Notes: generated by a model not told the origin, from the letters alone. Shown: positions 23,181 to 35,689, counted from the stretch's first letter. The stretch: DNA of 64,000 nt from Lithobates sylvaticus (GCA_028564925.1 CM053029.1:430557297-430621296); one strand, 5' to 3'. Numbers and translations: made by a program.

Positions 23181-24662
23181 AATCTATAAAGCACCTGGAC
23201 CTGATGGCATCCACCCACGGGTCCTAAAAAAATTGAGCTCTGCAATTTTAAAGCCATTGTATCTAATTTTTAGGAACTCATTAATGACAGGAATAGTACC
23301 ACAGGATTGGCACAGGGCGAACGTGGTGCCTATATTTAAAAAGGGAACAAAGTCTTTACCAAGTAACTATAGACCTGTTAGTTTAACTTCTATAGTTGGG
23401 AAGATACTGGAGAGATTCATAAAAGACCACATAGACGAGTTCTTGCAGGCAAACAATATTTTAAGCAACAGACAGCATGGATTCATGAAAGACAGAAGTT
23501 GTCAGACAAACCTGATTTCTTTTTATGAGGAGGTAAATAAAACCTTGGACAGAGGGGTGGCGGTGGACGTGGTATACTTGGATTTTGCAAAAGCGTTCGA
23601 TACAGTTACGCACACATGGCTCATGTGTAAGGTAAAGTCTACAGGTTTGGAAATATCGGTTTGTAAATGGATAGAAAACTGGCTAAAAGACAGAATTCAG
23701 AGAGTGGTGGTTAATGATTCTTACTCTGAATGGTCTAAGGTTATCAGTGGTGTACCCCAAGGTTCAGTGCTGGGACCCTTACTTTTTAATATCTTTATAA
23801 ATGATATTGGGTCTGGGATCAAAAGTAACATTTTGGTCTTTTCAGATGACACCATGCTATGCAGTGGAATAATGTTCTTACATGATGTCTCCAATTTAAA
23901 GCCGACCTCAATGCTCTGTCTAATTGGGCGACTATGTGGCAGATGAGGTTTAATGTTGATAAATGTAAAGTTATGCACTTGGGGGCTAAGAAAATGCATG
24001 CATCATACATGCTAGGGGGAGTACAACTGGGGGGATCCATAGTGGAGAAGGATCTGGGGGTTTTGGTAGATCATAAGCTCAATAATAGCATGCAATGCCA
24101 AGCTGCGGTTTCCAAAGTGAGCAAAGTCCTTTCTTGTATTAAGAGAGGTATGGACTCCAGAGAGGGAGATATCATTTTGCCCCTGTTCAAATCATTAGTA
24201 AGACCTCATCTGGAATATGCAGTTCAGTTTTGGGCACCAGTTCTCAAAAAGGATATTGGGGAACTGGAGAAAGTGCAGAGAAGGGCAACCAAACTAATGG
24301 TTGGCATGGAGGAGCTCAGCTATGAGTAAAGATTAGAGGAACTGAATTTATTCACCCTTGATAAGAGGAGATTAAGGGGGGATATTATCAACATGTACAA
24401 ATATATAAGGGGTCCATATAGTGAACTTGGTGTTGAGTTATTCACTTTACAGTCAACAAAGAGGACAAGGGGGCACTCTTTATGTCTAGAGGAAAAGAGA
24501 TTTTATCTCCAAATACGGAAAGGTTTCTTCACAGTAAGAGCTGTAAAAATGTGGAATAGACTCCCTGCAGAGGTGGTTCTGGCCAGCTCAGTAGATTGCT
24601 TTAAGAAAGGCCTGGATACTTTCCTAAATGTACATAATATAACTGGGTACCAACATTTATAG
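23173..24662 (+). pseudogene. CR1 ORF2 reverse transcriptase and C-terminus
   Basis: The frame at 23173-23946 holds the classic blocks: YKAPGPDGIHPRVLK, NYRPVSLTSIVGK, RQHGFMKDRSCQTNL, YLDFAKAFDTV, GVPQGSVLGPLLFNIFIND and FSDDT (the catalytic aspartates, usually FADDT). A frameshift near 23870 moves the sequence to 23934-24329 (FNVDKCKVMHLG, KDLGVLVDHKL, LVRPHLEYAVQFW, QRRATKL), and a further break leads to 24393-24662 (KRTRGHSL, FTVRAVKMWNRLP). It ends at a stop at 24660-24662. It would synthesise cDNA on the nicked target; here it is inactive. Confidence 0.93.
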
Positions 24663-24835
24663 TTAAAGTTGATCCGGGGAAAATCTGATTGCCTCTCGGG
24701 GATCAGGAAGTAATTTTTTCCCCTGCTGTAGCAAATTGGAGCATGCGCTGCTGGGTTTTTTGCCTTCCTCTGGATCAACTGTGGGTATAGAATGGGGTAT
24801 ATGGGATTGTTTGATATTTTTTTTTTTTTATTTTT

Positions 24836-24857
24836 TATATATATATATATATATATT
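24836..24857. repeat. (TA)n in the CR1 3' UTR
   Basis: A poly-T stretch followed by about 11 TA repeats, immediately upstream of the conserved CR1 3' tail. Confidence 0.95.
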
Positions 24858-25181
24858 TGGTTGAACTGGATGGACTTGTGTCTTTTTTCAACCTAACTAT
24901 GTAACTTCCACCTTAACAGGAATATGTCATTCATTTCCCAAGACCAAATAATTATAATAGAAAAGTAAAAGAAAAAAAAACAAACATAAATATTAAAAAT
25001 ATTTACGTACTGTATATACTGCATATATGTAGCCATGCTTTGTTAAAATAGGCATTACCGTTATGCTGGTTACCAATGAGTTTGGCTCCCTCTAGTGTCA
25101 TTTGTATGCTATTAAGACTTTGTTTAGTTTCTGTGAGTTACAAAGCATTGTGGGAGATATAGTTTAATGAGGAAGCTAGCC

Positions 25182-25502
25182 GCCACAGTGGTGTAGTGGT
25201 TAGCACTCACACCTAGCAGTAAGAAGGGTCGCTGGTTTGAATCCCAACCACGACACCACCTGCCTGGAGTTTGCATGTTCTCCCTGTGCCTGCGTGGGTT
25301 TACACAATCCAAAGACATGCAGGTAGGTTAATTGACTTCTGTCCAAAAATTGGTCCTAGTATATGAATGGGGACCTTGGATTGTGGGCTCCTTGAGGGAC
25401 AGATGTGAGTGTGCAATGTACAAGGATAGGGACAATTGTAGACACTCAGGTTGAACTGGATGGACTGATGTCTTTATTCAACCTTACTAACTATGAAACT
25501 AT
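25182..25502 (+). mobile_element. tRNA-derived SINE with a CR1-like tail
   Basis: The head carries A-box-like TGGTGTAGTGGTTAGC and B-box GGTTTGAATCC (25234-25244), the internal RNA polymerase III promoter of a tRNA. The middle (CTGGAGTTTGCATGTTCTCC, CCAAAGACATGCAGGTAGG) matches a core shared by many vertebrate SINEs. The tail GGTTGAACTGGATGGACT...TATTCAACC...ACTATGAAAC closely copies the CR1 3' end at 24858-24905, implying mobilisation by CR1 reverse transcriptase. Divergence in the tail and middle suggests an inactive copy. Confidence 0.88.
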
Positions 25503-26330
25503 GAAGTGACTCATGTGTTAACTTAGTTTTGGAACTACTAAACCCACAGTGCCAAGTCACAGACCCACAAGGCTAAGTTACTGCACTGCATGCTGGGAGC
25601 GGTGATAAAAGGAACAGCACAGCCATATTTCAGCCTCTGGGGACGCCATTCAATACCTGCCTGGAGTGAGGTCTGTGTAAGTGACTGGGAGACTGTGGCC
25701 TGTGAAGCGCAGAGCGGAATCGATTATCCTCTGAGGTGTTCCAGAGCACAGCCAGCTGGGCCAGCTGGGCCAGCGTGCGGATGGACCGGAGGACCAAAGA
25801 CATTTGGAGGTCTCCAGCATTACAGTCATCAGACGGTGCAGTGTGACGGCGCCAGCTCCGGATAGGACTGAGATATCAGGAAAGGAGCCTTACAGACATC
25901 TGGGCCTGTTGTGGTGAGCGGGCACTTGCCCAGATCAATATAGTGTACTGTTGCTGTGTTATATAGTTACAAACTGCTGGTGAGACTTGTAGTCCTACAG
26001 GAGTAATCTCACGTATTCATAGGCTGCCTACAGTGGAACTTCAGGGTTTGCCTTCTATGTGCTATAAAATTAATACTGAGCTGTACACGTTGCTAAGGAG
26101 AAAGTATTACAAGTGCCTTGCAATTACACGATTACTAGCGCATCATCTATCCTACAATTTGCTCTCTACGTTCCCTGTTTGGATTTACAAATACTGCAGT
26201 CTAAATAACATAAGCTAGCTGAAGATCCCAAGAAGACAAGGGACGTTTCTTTATCATCTTCTACAAAGCATCACAGTTCGCTTTGCATTTGGAACATTGC
26301 ATTACAACATAGGGGGAGCCCTTGAGTACA

Positions 26331-26332
<2 letters not shown>

Positions 26333-26372
<40 letters not shown>
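26333..26372. repeat. (TA)n microsatellite
   Basis: About 20 perfect TA repeats within the LTR-like segment. Confidence 0.97.
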
Positions 26373-26376
<4 letters not shown>

Positions 26377-26780
26377 TTGTACTGTTGCATGTTCATAACA
26401 GTATACTGCAGATTTGGTGTGTGCTTTGGGGTAGCAGAGGGAAGGCACTCAATATAAGTGTTGGAGTATATTGGACGTTTATCCCGTTGTGCACCTGTTC
26501 GCATACATTCATTACGGTAACTATTTGATCTACAACTCTCAAGTTTATGTTTAATGTTATCCATTGTCACTTATTGGTTACACTGAATTGCACTTTCTTT
26601 TATGTTCAACATCTATTACAGTAAATTAGTTAAGTGGTTCAGTATCTCTGTGTGTGGTTTTCATTGATAACATCACATTACACCATGGAACCAAAAGGTG
26701 CCAGAGGTAAGAGGGGATCTGCAGAGTCGGGATAGCCAGTGGGGTATAGAGTCAATCAGCAGCCCTTACCGCTACATATA

Positions 26781-29700
26781 AATACCATGTCAATTTTTTT
26801 TACTAAAATCAATCACTAAACACTAATTTACTATGACTGCATGGTGCCAGTTACAGGGTCACATAGCTCAACAATAAAGAGCACACATGCACATCACCGC
26901 AGTTATATGTGGTTATGTTAGAGCTTACTGTTTTAGTCTCTAGGCATTAGTCACATGTATTTTTTTGGAATATTCAGGTAGTGCAACTAAAATTCACCAA
27001 GGAAAATAATTGAATACCGTTAGTAAGTCACCTCACGGCATAATGTTTTGCTCTCATCTCCAGTATTGTCATACCCAATGACAGCTTAATGGATTATTGC
27101 TATTATGCTGTATAATTACCTGTGTATTAGTTGTGGGTATAGTTTTATGGAATAACTGCATGTGCCTGCATATAAATTTTTAATATTTTCTTTCTTTGTA
27201 GTTGTCTCCAAACATAACATGCCCAGAGCAAATAATGACTTTGACAAATGATCCAAATACATTTTCATGCCATTTTTAGAATTGTACCAATATAATCTAT
27301 AAAATACAGACTAGCAAATAATTTCAAAAGCTTTATATTTTTTAATAAATTTATTCCAGACTTTATTATGGAATATGACATTATTTGAAAAACTAAACAA
27401 TCAATTACAACAACACATATTTTTATCAGATGGAGGGATTTCCCTTGAGGTAAACATAACATTTTATGCACCAATTCCTACAGTTATCACTGCAGTTTAA
27501 AACACATCATCGTAGATGGGAATTAATTATTTCTACTTTTTTTAATGTAAATTTCCCAAGATACATGGACTACTTTTTTAACCTTCACGGAAAACAAACT
27601 CTAGAACCTTTTGTTTCCTACTGTCAACCACATGCTGTAAATATTTGTTTTCAACACAGATGAGAGGTTTATAAACCCTACAAGTTAAGTCCCTTAAGTT
27701 ATCATACTACATTGTACTTTAACACAACCTAAAGTATAATAATTAAACCTTTTTCCTATCTTGAGTATTTTCTGAGCTTTTTCTCTGCCTCCTGTCAGCT
27801 ATTATACCAAACATTTTCTTTTCATCTATTTTCTTGTAACTGGATTGAAACTATGACTTACCTATATATTGTCTCAGAAAGCCAAAAGGGTACACTAGGA
27901 TTCTTTTTTCTCTAATGACTGGTGGTACTAGTCTGACCTTAGTTTAACTAGTGTGTATTTTGTTTGTTTCTGAGTCCAATACCCGTACATACTGTATTCT
28001 GGTTCCTGACTGATGGTTTACTGTTAATAATTCCTGTGTTGGGCAATAGCAATCAGTTTTATGAAGTCTTATTTTGTCTTGGTCCTTTTGGATTTTGTGA
28101 CCTGGTCTGTCCTTATTTGCGTTTGCATTTTTATCTGCCTCGGTGTATGCATATGCTCAATATATGGAGCCACGCATAAACTTTCTGCTATACCGCTTGC
28201 ACTGACAATCTACATATCAACTCAGGCTACTTACCACCTTCTTTTAAATGGGCTGTGCTATCACCCAGGCATCATACACAATGATAGCTACAATGAAAAT
28301 AAGTCCAGCATGTCCCTTGTTCCAGATATTCATCTGAATGCCACCTGCATGACCTTATGTTAGTTATGATGATTTTCTGTCAAGCTATCTGTAGCCACTG
28401 GACTGCAACCTGGGAGTTGCATACAGCCAAGTCCATAAAGCATGGTGGACACTTGGCTGCCATTGGACCTTGTCCCACTGCCCTCCAATACTGGCACAGA
28501 ATACGCATCTACTCTTGTCTGATTATATCTTCAAAACTCCAGGTTCTGTTTCTAACCATCCTCTGGTTACCCCAATATGTTTTAGTGCCTAAATTACCGA
28601 TATCTGATCAGAAGCCCCCTTTTTCGCGAAATAAAAAAAGAGACAAAAATAGTTGCTCTATACTAACTCATACTTGTATTATGCTTTAGTTCTACCTAAA
28701 TTCTGGATCAGTAATGATGATAGCAAAAAGATTATGATGATAATGTCAGTGTTAATATTGCCACTGAGTGCTCCAGGTGTAGCTGCAACTAACACTTTAC
28801 ACTTTACTTTACAACTAATACTTTTGGTAGATTTGCATATCTCAGTGGAGGTGAATTTTGCCATGGCTAGTAAGATCTTTTACCAAGAAAAACAGGTAGT
28901 GAGACATATGCCCATGCTTGAACATCTGTTGAGCAGCTTAGGCACGCTGCGACCTTTGAATTAATTTGGCCAGCTGATAGATGTTCATGTAAAAGCATTG
29001 TTCTCTTTTCTGCACAAAAAGAGGACCATCTGACCATTGCACAGCCCAGTATTTCAAAGAATCCCAAAATCAGGTGACATTTTAGCTTTACTAATGCATG
29101 GTACGAACAGCCTAGGAGTGAACAGTAGATATGAACTCAATAAAAGGAAAAAAATAACTAAATACAACCACAAATTCATACAAGAACAAATTATATCTAG
29201 CCAGTTGAGACGTTACTTTTGAATGCCATGTACAGCACACTGTTTACCTGGATTATGTAAAATATAGGACAGATGATATTAGGGTTTTTTTTTTTTGTCT
29301 ATACGGAGTAAAAAATCTGTGACCCATTTTGCACCAATTAGTTTCACCCCAAATCATCTTCAATTCTTCCTACATCAAGTTCATCATTAATATTAGGAAA
29401 TTTCCACATCTCAAGTGTTTACAAGTCATTTTACCTGTTTGACCATGATGCAAAGAGATAAACTGATTTTGTAAACTTTTTATACAACCAGTACATGATT
29501 ACTTAGTTGGAAACTAAACAATGCAGTAATAAGCACAGTGGCCTTCTATTCCCTTCACTCAAATAGGCCATTAGCTGCCCTAGGGCAAGAACTACTTGGT
29601 AAGTATCTTATCTCTTCACTGTCAAAATAGCTTGCAATAACTGCAGACCACAGTGTTTAGAAAGTTTAACTAATTCATAACTGCAAACATTGTACCCCCT

Positions 29701-30066
29701 CTCTGAGCAGAGCATTTTTTTTGCTTCTAAGATTCTTTGCTTTTGAGCTAGATAACCTCTTAGTTTGGTAGTCTATCATAAAAAAAAAAAAAAAAAAAAA
29801 ATTGCATTACTTTTTTCTGATAGGCGATTATTCATTTAGTAAAATATGTTATTACATTTAATTTTAAATGATAGAGAAAGAGGAAAAGAAATAGGGATAA
29901 CATAAAGATACGTATTTTTATTTACACACTTATATGCTTACCCTAAATTGTCTTCTGAGTTTTAGTACTTCTCCATACCCATTTCTATTAGAATAAATGA
30001 AGATCATGGTGCACATACAATGAAGGAGCCGTATGAAGATTCTTATGCATAGACAAAGGACATAAC
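26781..30066. other. No gene seen; AT-rich intronic sequence with poly-A at 29779-29801
   Basis: A long stretch with no repeat family I can name. Open frames stay under 111 codons and show no domains. One A homopolymer of about 22 nt lies near 29780. Confidence 0.55.
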
Positions 30067-30069
30067 TAA

Positions 30070-30487
30070 GGCTACTTTCACACTGAAGCGATAGGCGTGC
30101 TGGCAGTAAAGCGGCGCTATATTTAGCGGCGCTTTACCGCCGTTTTAGCGATGCTTTCGCCCGCTAGTGGGGCAGTTTTACCCCCACTGGCGGCCGAAAA
30201 AGGGTTAAAACTGCCTGCAAAGCGACACTACAGCGCCGCTTTGCAGGTGGGTTTGGAGCGCTCCCCCATTGTTTTCAATGGGAAGGGGTGCTTTAGGAGC
30301 GGTAAATACAGCGCTCCAAAGATGTGACTTGCAGGACTTTTTTCAGCGTCCTGCAAGCGCACCACTCCAGTGTGAAAGCCCTCAGGGCTTTCACATTGGA
30401 GTGCACTGAGCGGCTCTTTTAGGGTGCTTTGCAGGTGCTATTTTTAGCACTTTAGCGCCTGCAAAGCGCCTCATTGTGAAAGGGGCC
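30070..30487. mobile_element. Palindromic MITE, TTTCACACTG-type
   Basis: The left end GGCTACTTTCACACTGAAG and the right inverse end TTGTGAAAGGGGCC have TAA on both sides (30067-30069 and 30488-30490). The interior is GC-rich with repeated GGCGCT/AGCGCC motifs and an inner inverted pair (CAGTGTGAAAGCCC and GGGCTTTCACATTG near 30370-30400). Non-coding. Confidence 0.85.
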
Positions 30488-30970
30488 TAACAGTCATTAG
30501 GTTGTGTCCCTTGCGTTGTTATCTTATCTTTTAGTTGTAATTCTCCTATGTCCATTCCCAACCACCTTTTCACCACCTTTTCACTGTAATCATCTGATGC
30601 AGCTGGGGTTAATACAACTAAGGGGCTGTTTGGGGGGTCATCGATGGTGGAGGATCTCAACAAAAAGGCATTGTTGTTTTTTCTTGTTTTTTTTATAAAT
30701 GTTTCTTTACATACTTGACAGCAAATGAGAATATGGTAACCTCACTTGTCACATTACAGATGGTCTTAGGTCATCAAGACAGTTTGGTACACATTTGCAT
30801 ATATAATAAACAATTTAAAGTTGGTTTTATATTCAATAAAAGTTAAAATGTTTACGCCTTCCCACTTGCTCAGGCAGTAGTCGGACTGAATGCCCCTTGC
30901 ACTTGAAATTGGCAGAGCTTTCTCATCACTATCGACATTTTAGACTTTTCTATTTTTTATTTTAGCTGAA

Positions 30971-31770
30971 CTTTGGATTTTAAAGGGTAAATTCACCTTT
31001 CTAAAAAACATAATGAATGCAATTTTTTTTGCAGGTAAACAAAAATGTGCATTTTGTTCTATTTTTTTATTTTTTTTTTCTTTATGAGCCTGTAAAGCAT
31101 TGTACCAGCAATGAGCAATGTGAATTCATTCAATGTGTGTCCATTCTGTGGAGCCCTGCATGGCTGCTTTCTTTTCAAGTTGTGACAGTGGGTGTGGGGA
31201 GAAGATCAGGGGGATCAGCGGAGGATTTACTCTCATTTCCTGTTCTGTCTCTAGCACAGAAAGAAAGTCCCCCTACACCAGGATACAGATATGGGTTCCA
31301 TTCATTCCTAACTCTATCCAAAGAAACATTTATATTTTTGGATTCAGATATACTGTACCAGTAAAGGCAAAACATTTTTCTTAAGTTTTGGATAAAGTGG
31401 AGAGAAATTAGAACACATATCCGATTTTTTGACATGTGTATTCCCTTTGGGAAGATATACCTTCTATTTTTGTCCCGTTATCACTGAGAGCAAAAGTGAA
31501 GGAAAACTCAAAATTTTGCATTGTCACCAGAACAGTATTAAAGGGAAAATCTTTCAGTGAGAGTATTAGTTCTGGTGTCCCTGGTGACAACCAGGGATTC
31601 TATCACTTCAAAGAGATTTCTTTTCACTTCCTGTTTTGACTATGGGACAGGAAGTGAAGGGAAATCTCCCTAATGGGGCACATATGACAAAAAAAAATGT
31701 TTTAACTTATCCCTTACTCTATCCAAAATGGAAAGAAAGGTTTTGCTTTTAGTTCTACTTTAAAAATAGA
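30971..31770. repeat. Dispersed repeats, probably two adjoining families
   Basis: The first part starts with TTTAAAGGGTAAATTCACC (30979). The second (about 31340-31770) contains TTTTTCTTAAGTTTTGGAT, CACTTCCTGTTTTGACTATG and ends GGTTTTGCTTTTAGTTCTAC. Its blocks recur in diverged form at 46794-47230. Boundaries are approximate. Confidence 0.5.
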
Positions 31771-31774
31771 ATTA

Positions 31775-32260
31775 TGTCCAAAGCTGTTTTTGTGGGTCAC
31801 AGGACTGCACTTACTTTTGCTCTCCTGTGACCCACACTCAGCTGATAGTGGGCAACTGCGGCTGATGTGGCAAAGTCGATCTAAAATCTGGAAGGATCCT
31901 AACAATAACAATGTCAGGATCCACTTAGATGCCTGATTGGCAGTTGGCTCCACCTCTCAGCACCCGACTGAGAGCCAGAGACAGCGGTTCCCACCCCCTC
32001 CCCTGTCCTGCCCTGTAGTGAGCACGGGAAGAGCAAAGCAGCGAGCAGTGACTGACAGTCACTGTTCTCCGCTTGGAGCAGACCAAGAACTGAGCAATCA
32101 GTGGCCATGTAATTACTCAATTCTTGGTCTTAGTGATTCTGCAGCTGTCCAACATCTGCTGAGATGTTGCAGCATGGAGGTAGGTACGTATGCGTTTTAC
32201 AGACCCCATACTTTACATTTAAATATAAATTTTACAGCTATAAATAAAAATATTTACTAC
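31775..32260. repeat. Probable dispersed repeat, moderately GC-rich
   Basis: The GC-rich block around 31800-32180 contrasts with AT-rich flanks and includes the internal inverted pair TTTTGTGGGTCACAGGA / TCCTGTGACCCACA. No coding signal. The family is unknown. Confidence 0.4.
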
Positions 32261-32872
32261 GTGGACTGAATTATGAAGATGGCTGTTTTCCTATGGCCAC
32301 CAGAGTGTTAATTATCTGCCTGAACATATACCTTAGGAATATTAAAGCACAGCGAAGAACACATCTGCACATTTTACTGTTTGCACTATTAAGTATGTTT
32401 AATGATGAAAAGGCTGACATCTTTGGCTCTATCCTTAAATAGTGAATTCTGCCTGTTTATCCCTATGGCACCAGTTATTATAGGAGTCTTGTCTGGAAGA
32501 AGAAAGATAGTAGTAATAAGTTAATGATATTTGTTGTCATTTATTAGGTATTTATAATCTAAAAATATACACTGACAATTGAATACCAAATCTATACCTT
32601 TCTCCTCTCACAAATGTTTAAAAATTAATGACCTTACTGCTTGGTCATAAAAAAGAATGATTATGTACTTTACCCTAATTAGACTATCGAATGTTTGTAA
32701 GCTACAGAATTACCAAATATATACAGCAGATATAACATGACATACTGTGAAGTATGATATGTACTATTTCAAAAGAACATATTGCTTCTTCTCTGTCAGT
32801 ATCCAAAGAAGACTTCTTGCAAACATGAAAAATTACTATAAATAATAGTCCCCTAATCGTCTTTATAGTCAT
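32261..32872. other. No gene seen
   Basis: AT-rich sequence with no supported feature. Confidence 0.5.
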
Positions 32873-33100
32873 AGTCCCCTGAAGATATCCAGTGTGACTA
32901 AACTAGTCGGGCAGGGCCTTGGTTGTGTCGTCAAGACTCTTGAAAAAGATAGACTGAGCTCTATCGAAATGTTGACAATAAAATGCTTATTTTCTTGGAT
33001 TTATCTCTGCTGCAGGACCAGTGAGTGCCTCTAGACCTTTTTTTGAATTTGTATGGATTTCTTCGTGGATGAGCACCTGGGCATTTACCTAGCACATAGA
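32873..33100 (+). repeat. Penelope-type 3' region with decayed hammerhead-like motif
   Basis: CCCCTGAAGA (core-like, 32879-32885) is followed by TAAAC and GTCGGGC (32906-32912), so the order CUGANGA - GAAAC - GUC is recognisable with one change in the GAAA box. CCC before the core can pair with GGG after GTC, a 3-bp stem I. Downstream text (GGACCAGTGAGTGCCTC, GGATGAGCACCTGGGC) looks like the 3' part of a dispersed retroelement. The Penelope assignment is inference. Confidence 0.4.
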
Positions 33101-33233
33101 ATGCAGTGGTTCATGTTGTGACTATAAAAATAATTTTATGTATAGTTTGTTATTCTTTGTATAAGTAGCTTAATTAGACACTTTACATGGCTACTAACAT
33201 AACAACTGTATGGTAATAGCTAGATATAGGCTA

Positions 33234-33486
33234 GGTTGGGTTCACATATATGCAGTTTGCTGTCCGGAGTCCGGTTCTGTTCACCGATTCAGGGGTGATT
33301 CAGGAGGTAAGATTCAGGTGCAAATTTTTACCTGAATTCTCACCTGAATCCGACCCTTTTAAAAGCCAGACCTTAGCCAGCCTGCACATGTGCGAACCGG
33401 CTCCACTGAAAGCCAGTCACATTCACATGTTATGCTATTGGATGCGGTTAAAAACGCATCCAGTTTGCATATATGTGAACCCAGCC
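33234..33486. mobile_element. Palindromic MITE, GGGTTCACATATATGCA-type
   Basis: GGTTGGGTTCACATATATGC at the left and its inverse GCATATATGTGAACCCAGCC at the right, flanked by CTA (33231-33233) and TTA (33487-33489). The interior has GATTCAGG/CCTGAATC inverted blocks. Non-coding, about 250 bp. Confidence 0.8.
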
Positions 33487-33489
33487 TTA

Positions 33490-34050
33490 TAGTAATAGTT
33501 TATTAGGGAGTATGGCATTATTTTCTGTATCTATATGGGAGTAACTACACTCAGTCGGGCATTATGAACTCAGGCATGAGACCCCCCCCCCCCCCACTGA
33601 GATGTAAACATCCAGTCTCCAGGCAATACCGCTTTTTTTTTATGTTAAAGCCAGTCGGGTCCTTTGGATGTCTTTTCAGAAGCTTTGAAGATAGCTTGTA
33701 AAAGAGGAGAGGAGTGGGCCAATAGGCAGCATGGGTTAGGCTACAGCAGCAAAATGTATAAACTATCAAGGCCCAGGACCAGGACAAATTATTCCACTAG
33801 GCAGAACCTTTCAAAAGACAATGCTTCTAGAAGATCATCCCAGATATTTAACAGTTTGCCTGACCCAGAATACTGGGTACTACACTTCAACATTTACACA
33901 GGTGCCAAATATGTAAGAGTAACCTATGTCTTGCTTCTGACATAGCACTCTGCTGTGTCGCCATCCTTTCAAGAGCATAATGCATATATAGAATAATCAT
34001 GTAAACAGCAAAACATGCCAAAACAAAACTGAAGCTTTAAATCTAAGCAG
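33490..34050. other. No gene seen; C-run near 33582-33596
   Basis: Unremarkable sequence with a C homopolymer. No recognisable gene. Confidence 0.5.
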
Positions 34051-34054
34051 TGTA

Positions 34055-35400
34055 AGTTAGGACTGGAGTTTTACCTGGAATCAGACACCTGCAGTTCCCC
34101 CTATACAGCAGGGCCTGGCTGTGAGAGGAAGTAGCAGCACAAGGAGCCAATCAGTTTATGTGCTGGAAAAAAAAGCATGCTGATACAAAGAGAAAGAAGG
34201 GGGCAGAGAAATTAGCTTTCCATTAGGTCCAGGACACTCTGAGTTTAGAGGAAGTTGAATGATGCTAGCCATCAAACTGAGGACATCTCGGAGCAAAAAA
34301 AAAGCTCACCCCCGAAGGAGCCGCTGTTGATAAAACATTTTTTTCCCCAGATAGTGCAGAAGTAGCCAGGCACACAGCAACAACCCATTCACTCTGGTTC
34401 AGAAATCACTCTAGAGATGTATTTTTGTAATTTATTGCTGAAAAAAATTATAACAGGAGAGGGAAGAGGAATGTGGCGTACTCCAAAACTTCAAGCACAA
34501 CTTGCAGAAGACATCTCTATCTATCTTCTTTATCTTCTCTATCGGTGACAGTAGCACAAGGACAGTTTGACTAGTACAGTCTGTAGATGCACAACTGAAG
34601 TCCATGCATGAACATATAGCATGACTAGTTGTAGACTAGGACAGCCTATGGGTGCACAGCTGAAAACCATACAGAAACATATAGCACATGATTGTAGACT
34701 AGGACAACCTATGGGTGCACAGCTGAAAACCATGCAGAAACATATAGCACATGATTGTAGACTAGGACAACCTATGGGTGCACAGCTGAAGGCCATGCAA
34801 ACATAATAAGGTCAAATAGTGTCAGGCTGGGACAGTTCAAGCATCCCACACCTGGAGACCTTCGATAAACTGCAACACAGGAAGTAGGCTCCACTTACAG
34901 ATCCTAAGGGTAGAGAACAAGTCCATGGTCTCTGTCCATAGGAGAGTAGTCCAGCAGCCAGTCCAGAGGTGCTCCAGGGGCAGACAGCCCTTGAAGCTTG
35001 GAGATCAGTTTGGAATAAACTTACAGAGCCATCCCCACAGGAGGGAAAAAGACCATCTCTTCAAGGCTCCAGACTATTTAACAGCAGACCAGCCACCATC
35101 TGGGCACACATCCTAGGCCAGGCTAGGCCCTGATAAATATTCATGCCGATTGTCTGAATTCTCTCTCCTTAAGCTCTAGACATTTCTTCCAGAGGCAGAG
35201 GGAAGCAATTAAAGCCTGTGAAACCCTGAACAGTTCAGAGCAAACAATCACTGCTCCTCTGAATACAGAGCAAGCCAAAAATGAAATTTACCTAGCAGCC
35301 TAACTAGTAGATTGCTAAACAGTAAAAGTTGTTTTTTATTTTATCTTTCAGAGGGCTGTTTATCCAAAGTGTTATTTTTATCTGGAGCTCTGCTTTAAGC
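34055..35400. repeat. Possible non-autonomous element with an internal minisatellite
   Basis: The segment opens with GGACTGGAGTTTTACCTGG and closes with ATCTGGAGCTCTGCTTTAA, which look like weakly inverted CTGGAG-type ends, and it contains a 64-bp minisatellite. Coding potential is absent. Element status is a guess from the ends. Confidence 0.35.
34568..34803. repeat. 64-65 bp minisatellite, about 3.7 units
   Basis: Units of the form GACTAGGACAACCTATGGGT...CACAGCTGAAAACCATGCAG...AACATATAGCACATGATTGTA. The last three are nearly identical, the first is diverged. Confidence 0.95.
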
Positions 35401-35689
35401 AAGACATTAGGGAACTACATCTCTACATATACACATTGCAACTATGCTTTCTCGTTATACATGCAGGGTTCTAGCAGTACCCCAGTGTTTCCAAAATTGT
35501 AATGTATACCACTGGTGGTACATGCCTTTACTGTATGTGACACTACAGAGCTCAGGATTTCTGTGTAAGGTAAGGATGAGCTTCAGCTTCATGTTGCAAA
35601 TGCATTAGACTCAAACTTAGCTTGTTTGAAGTACAGCAAACAGGTGATCAACCTGGAGAATTTGCCTACTCATCTGTTTATCAAATCTA

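Larger units (their letters stand above)
19860..24905 (+). mobile_element. Nearly complete CR1 LINE with two interruptions
   Basis: Layout: 5' UTR (19860-20235; it may begin earlier, near 19640), ORF1 (20236-21600), ORF2 (about 21640-24662) and a 3' tail ending in GGTTGAACTGGATGGACT...TCAACCTAACTATGTAAC near 24905. The tail is related to the 3' end known for chicken CR1. The element is interrupted by a MITE in ORF1 (20737-21132) and by a duplicated filler segment between endonuclease and reverse transcriptase (about 22352-23180). ORF2 also has frame changes. Most motifs are well preserved, so the insertion is relatively young, but the copy cannot be active. Confidence 0.92.
25028..26776. mobile_element. 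Probable solo LTR, hosting a SINE
   Basis: The segment begins TGTAGCCATGC and ends ACCGCTACA, so the borders are TG...CA with a short TGTAG/CTACA inversion. TATA flanks it on both sides (25024-25027 and 26777-26780), fitting a 4-bp integrase duplication. Without the SINE it is about 1.43 kb, long for an LTR. No gag or pol sequence lies inside. It may be a solo LTR of an LTR retrotransposon; the family is not determined, and a different element type cannot be excluded. Confidence 0.5.

Noticed and set aside
25182-25260. Possible functional tRNA gene
   Set aside because: A and B boxes are present, but the body does not fold as a complete tRNA and continues into SINE core and CR1-like tail.
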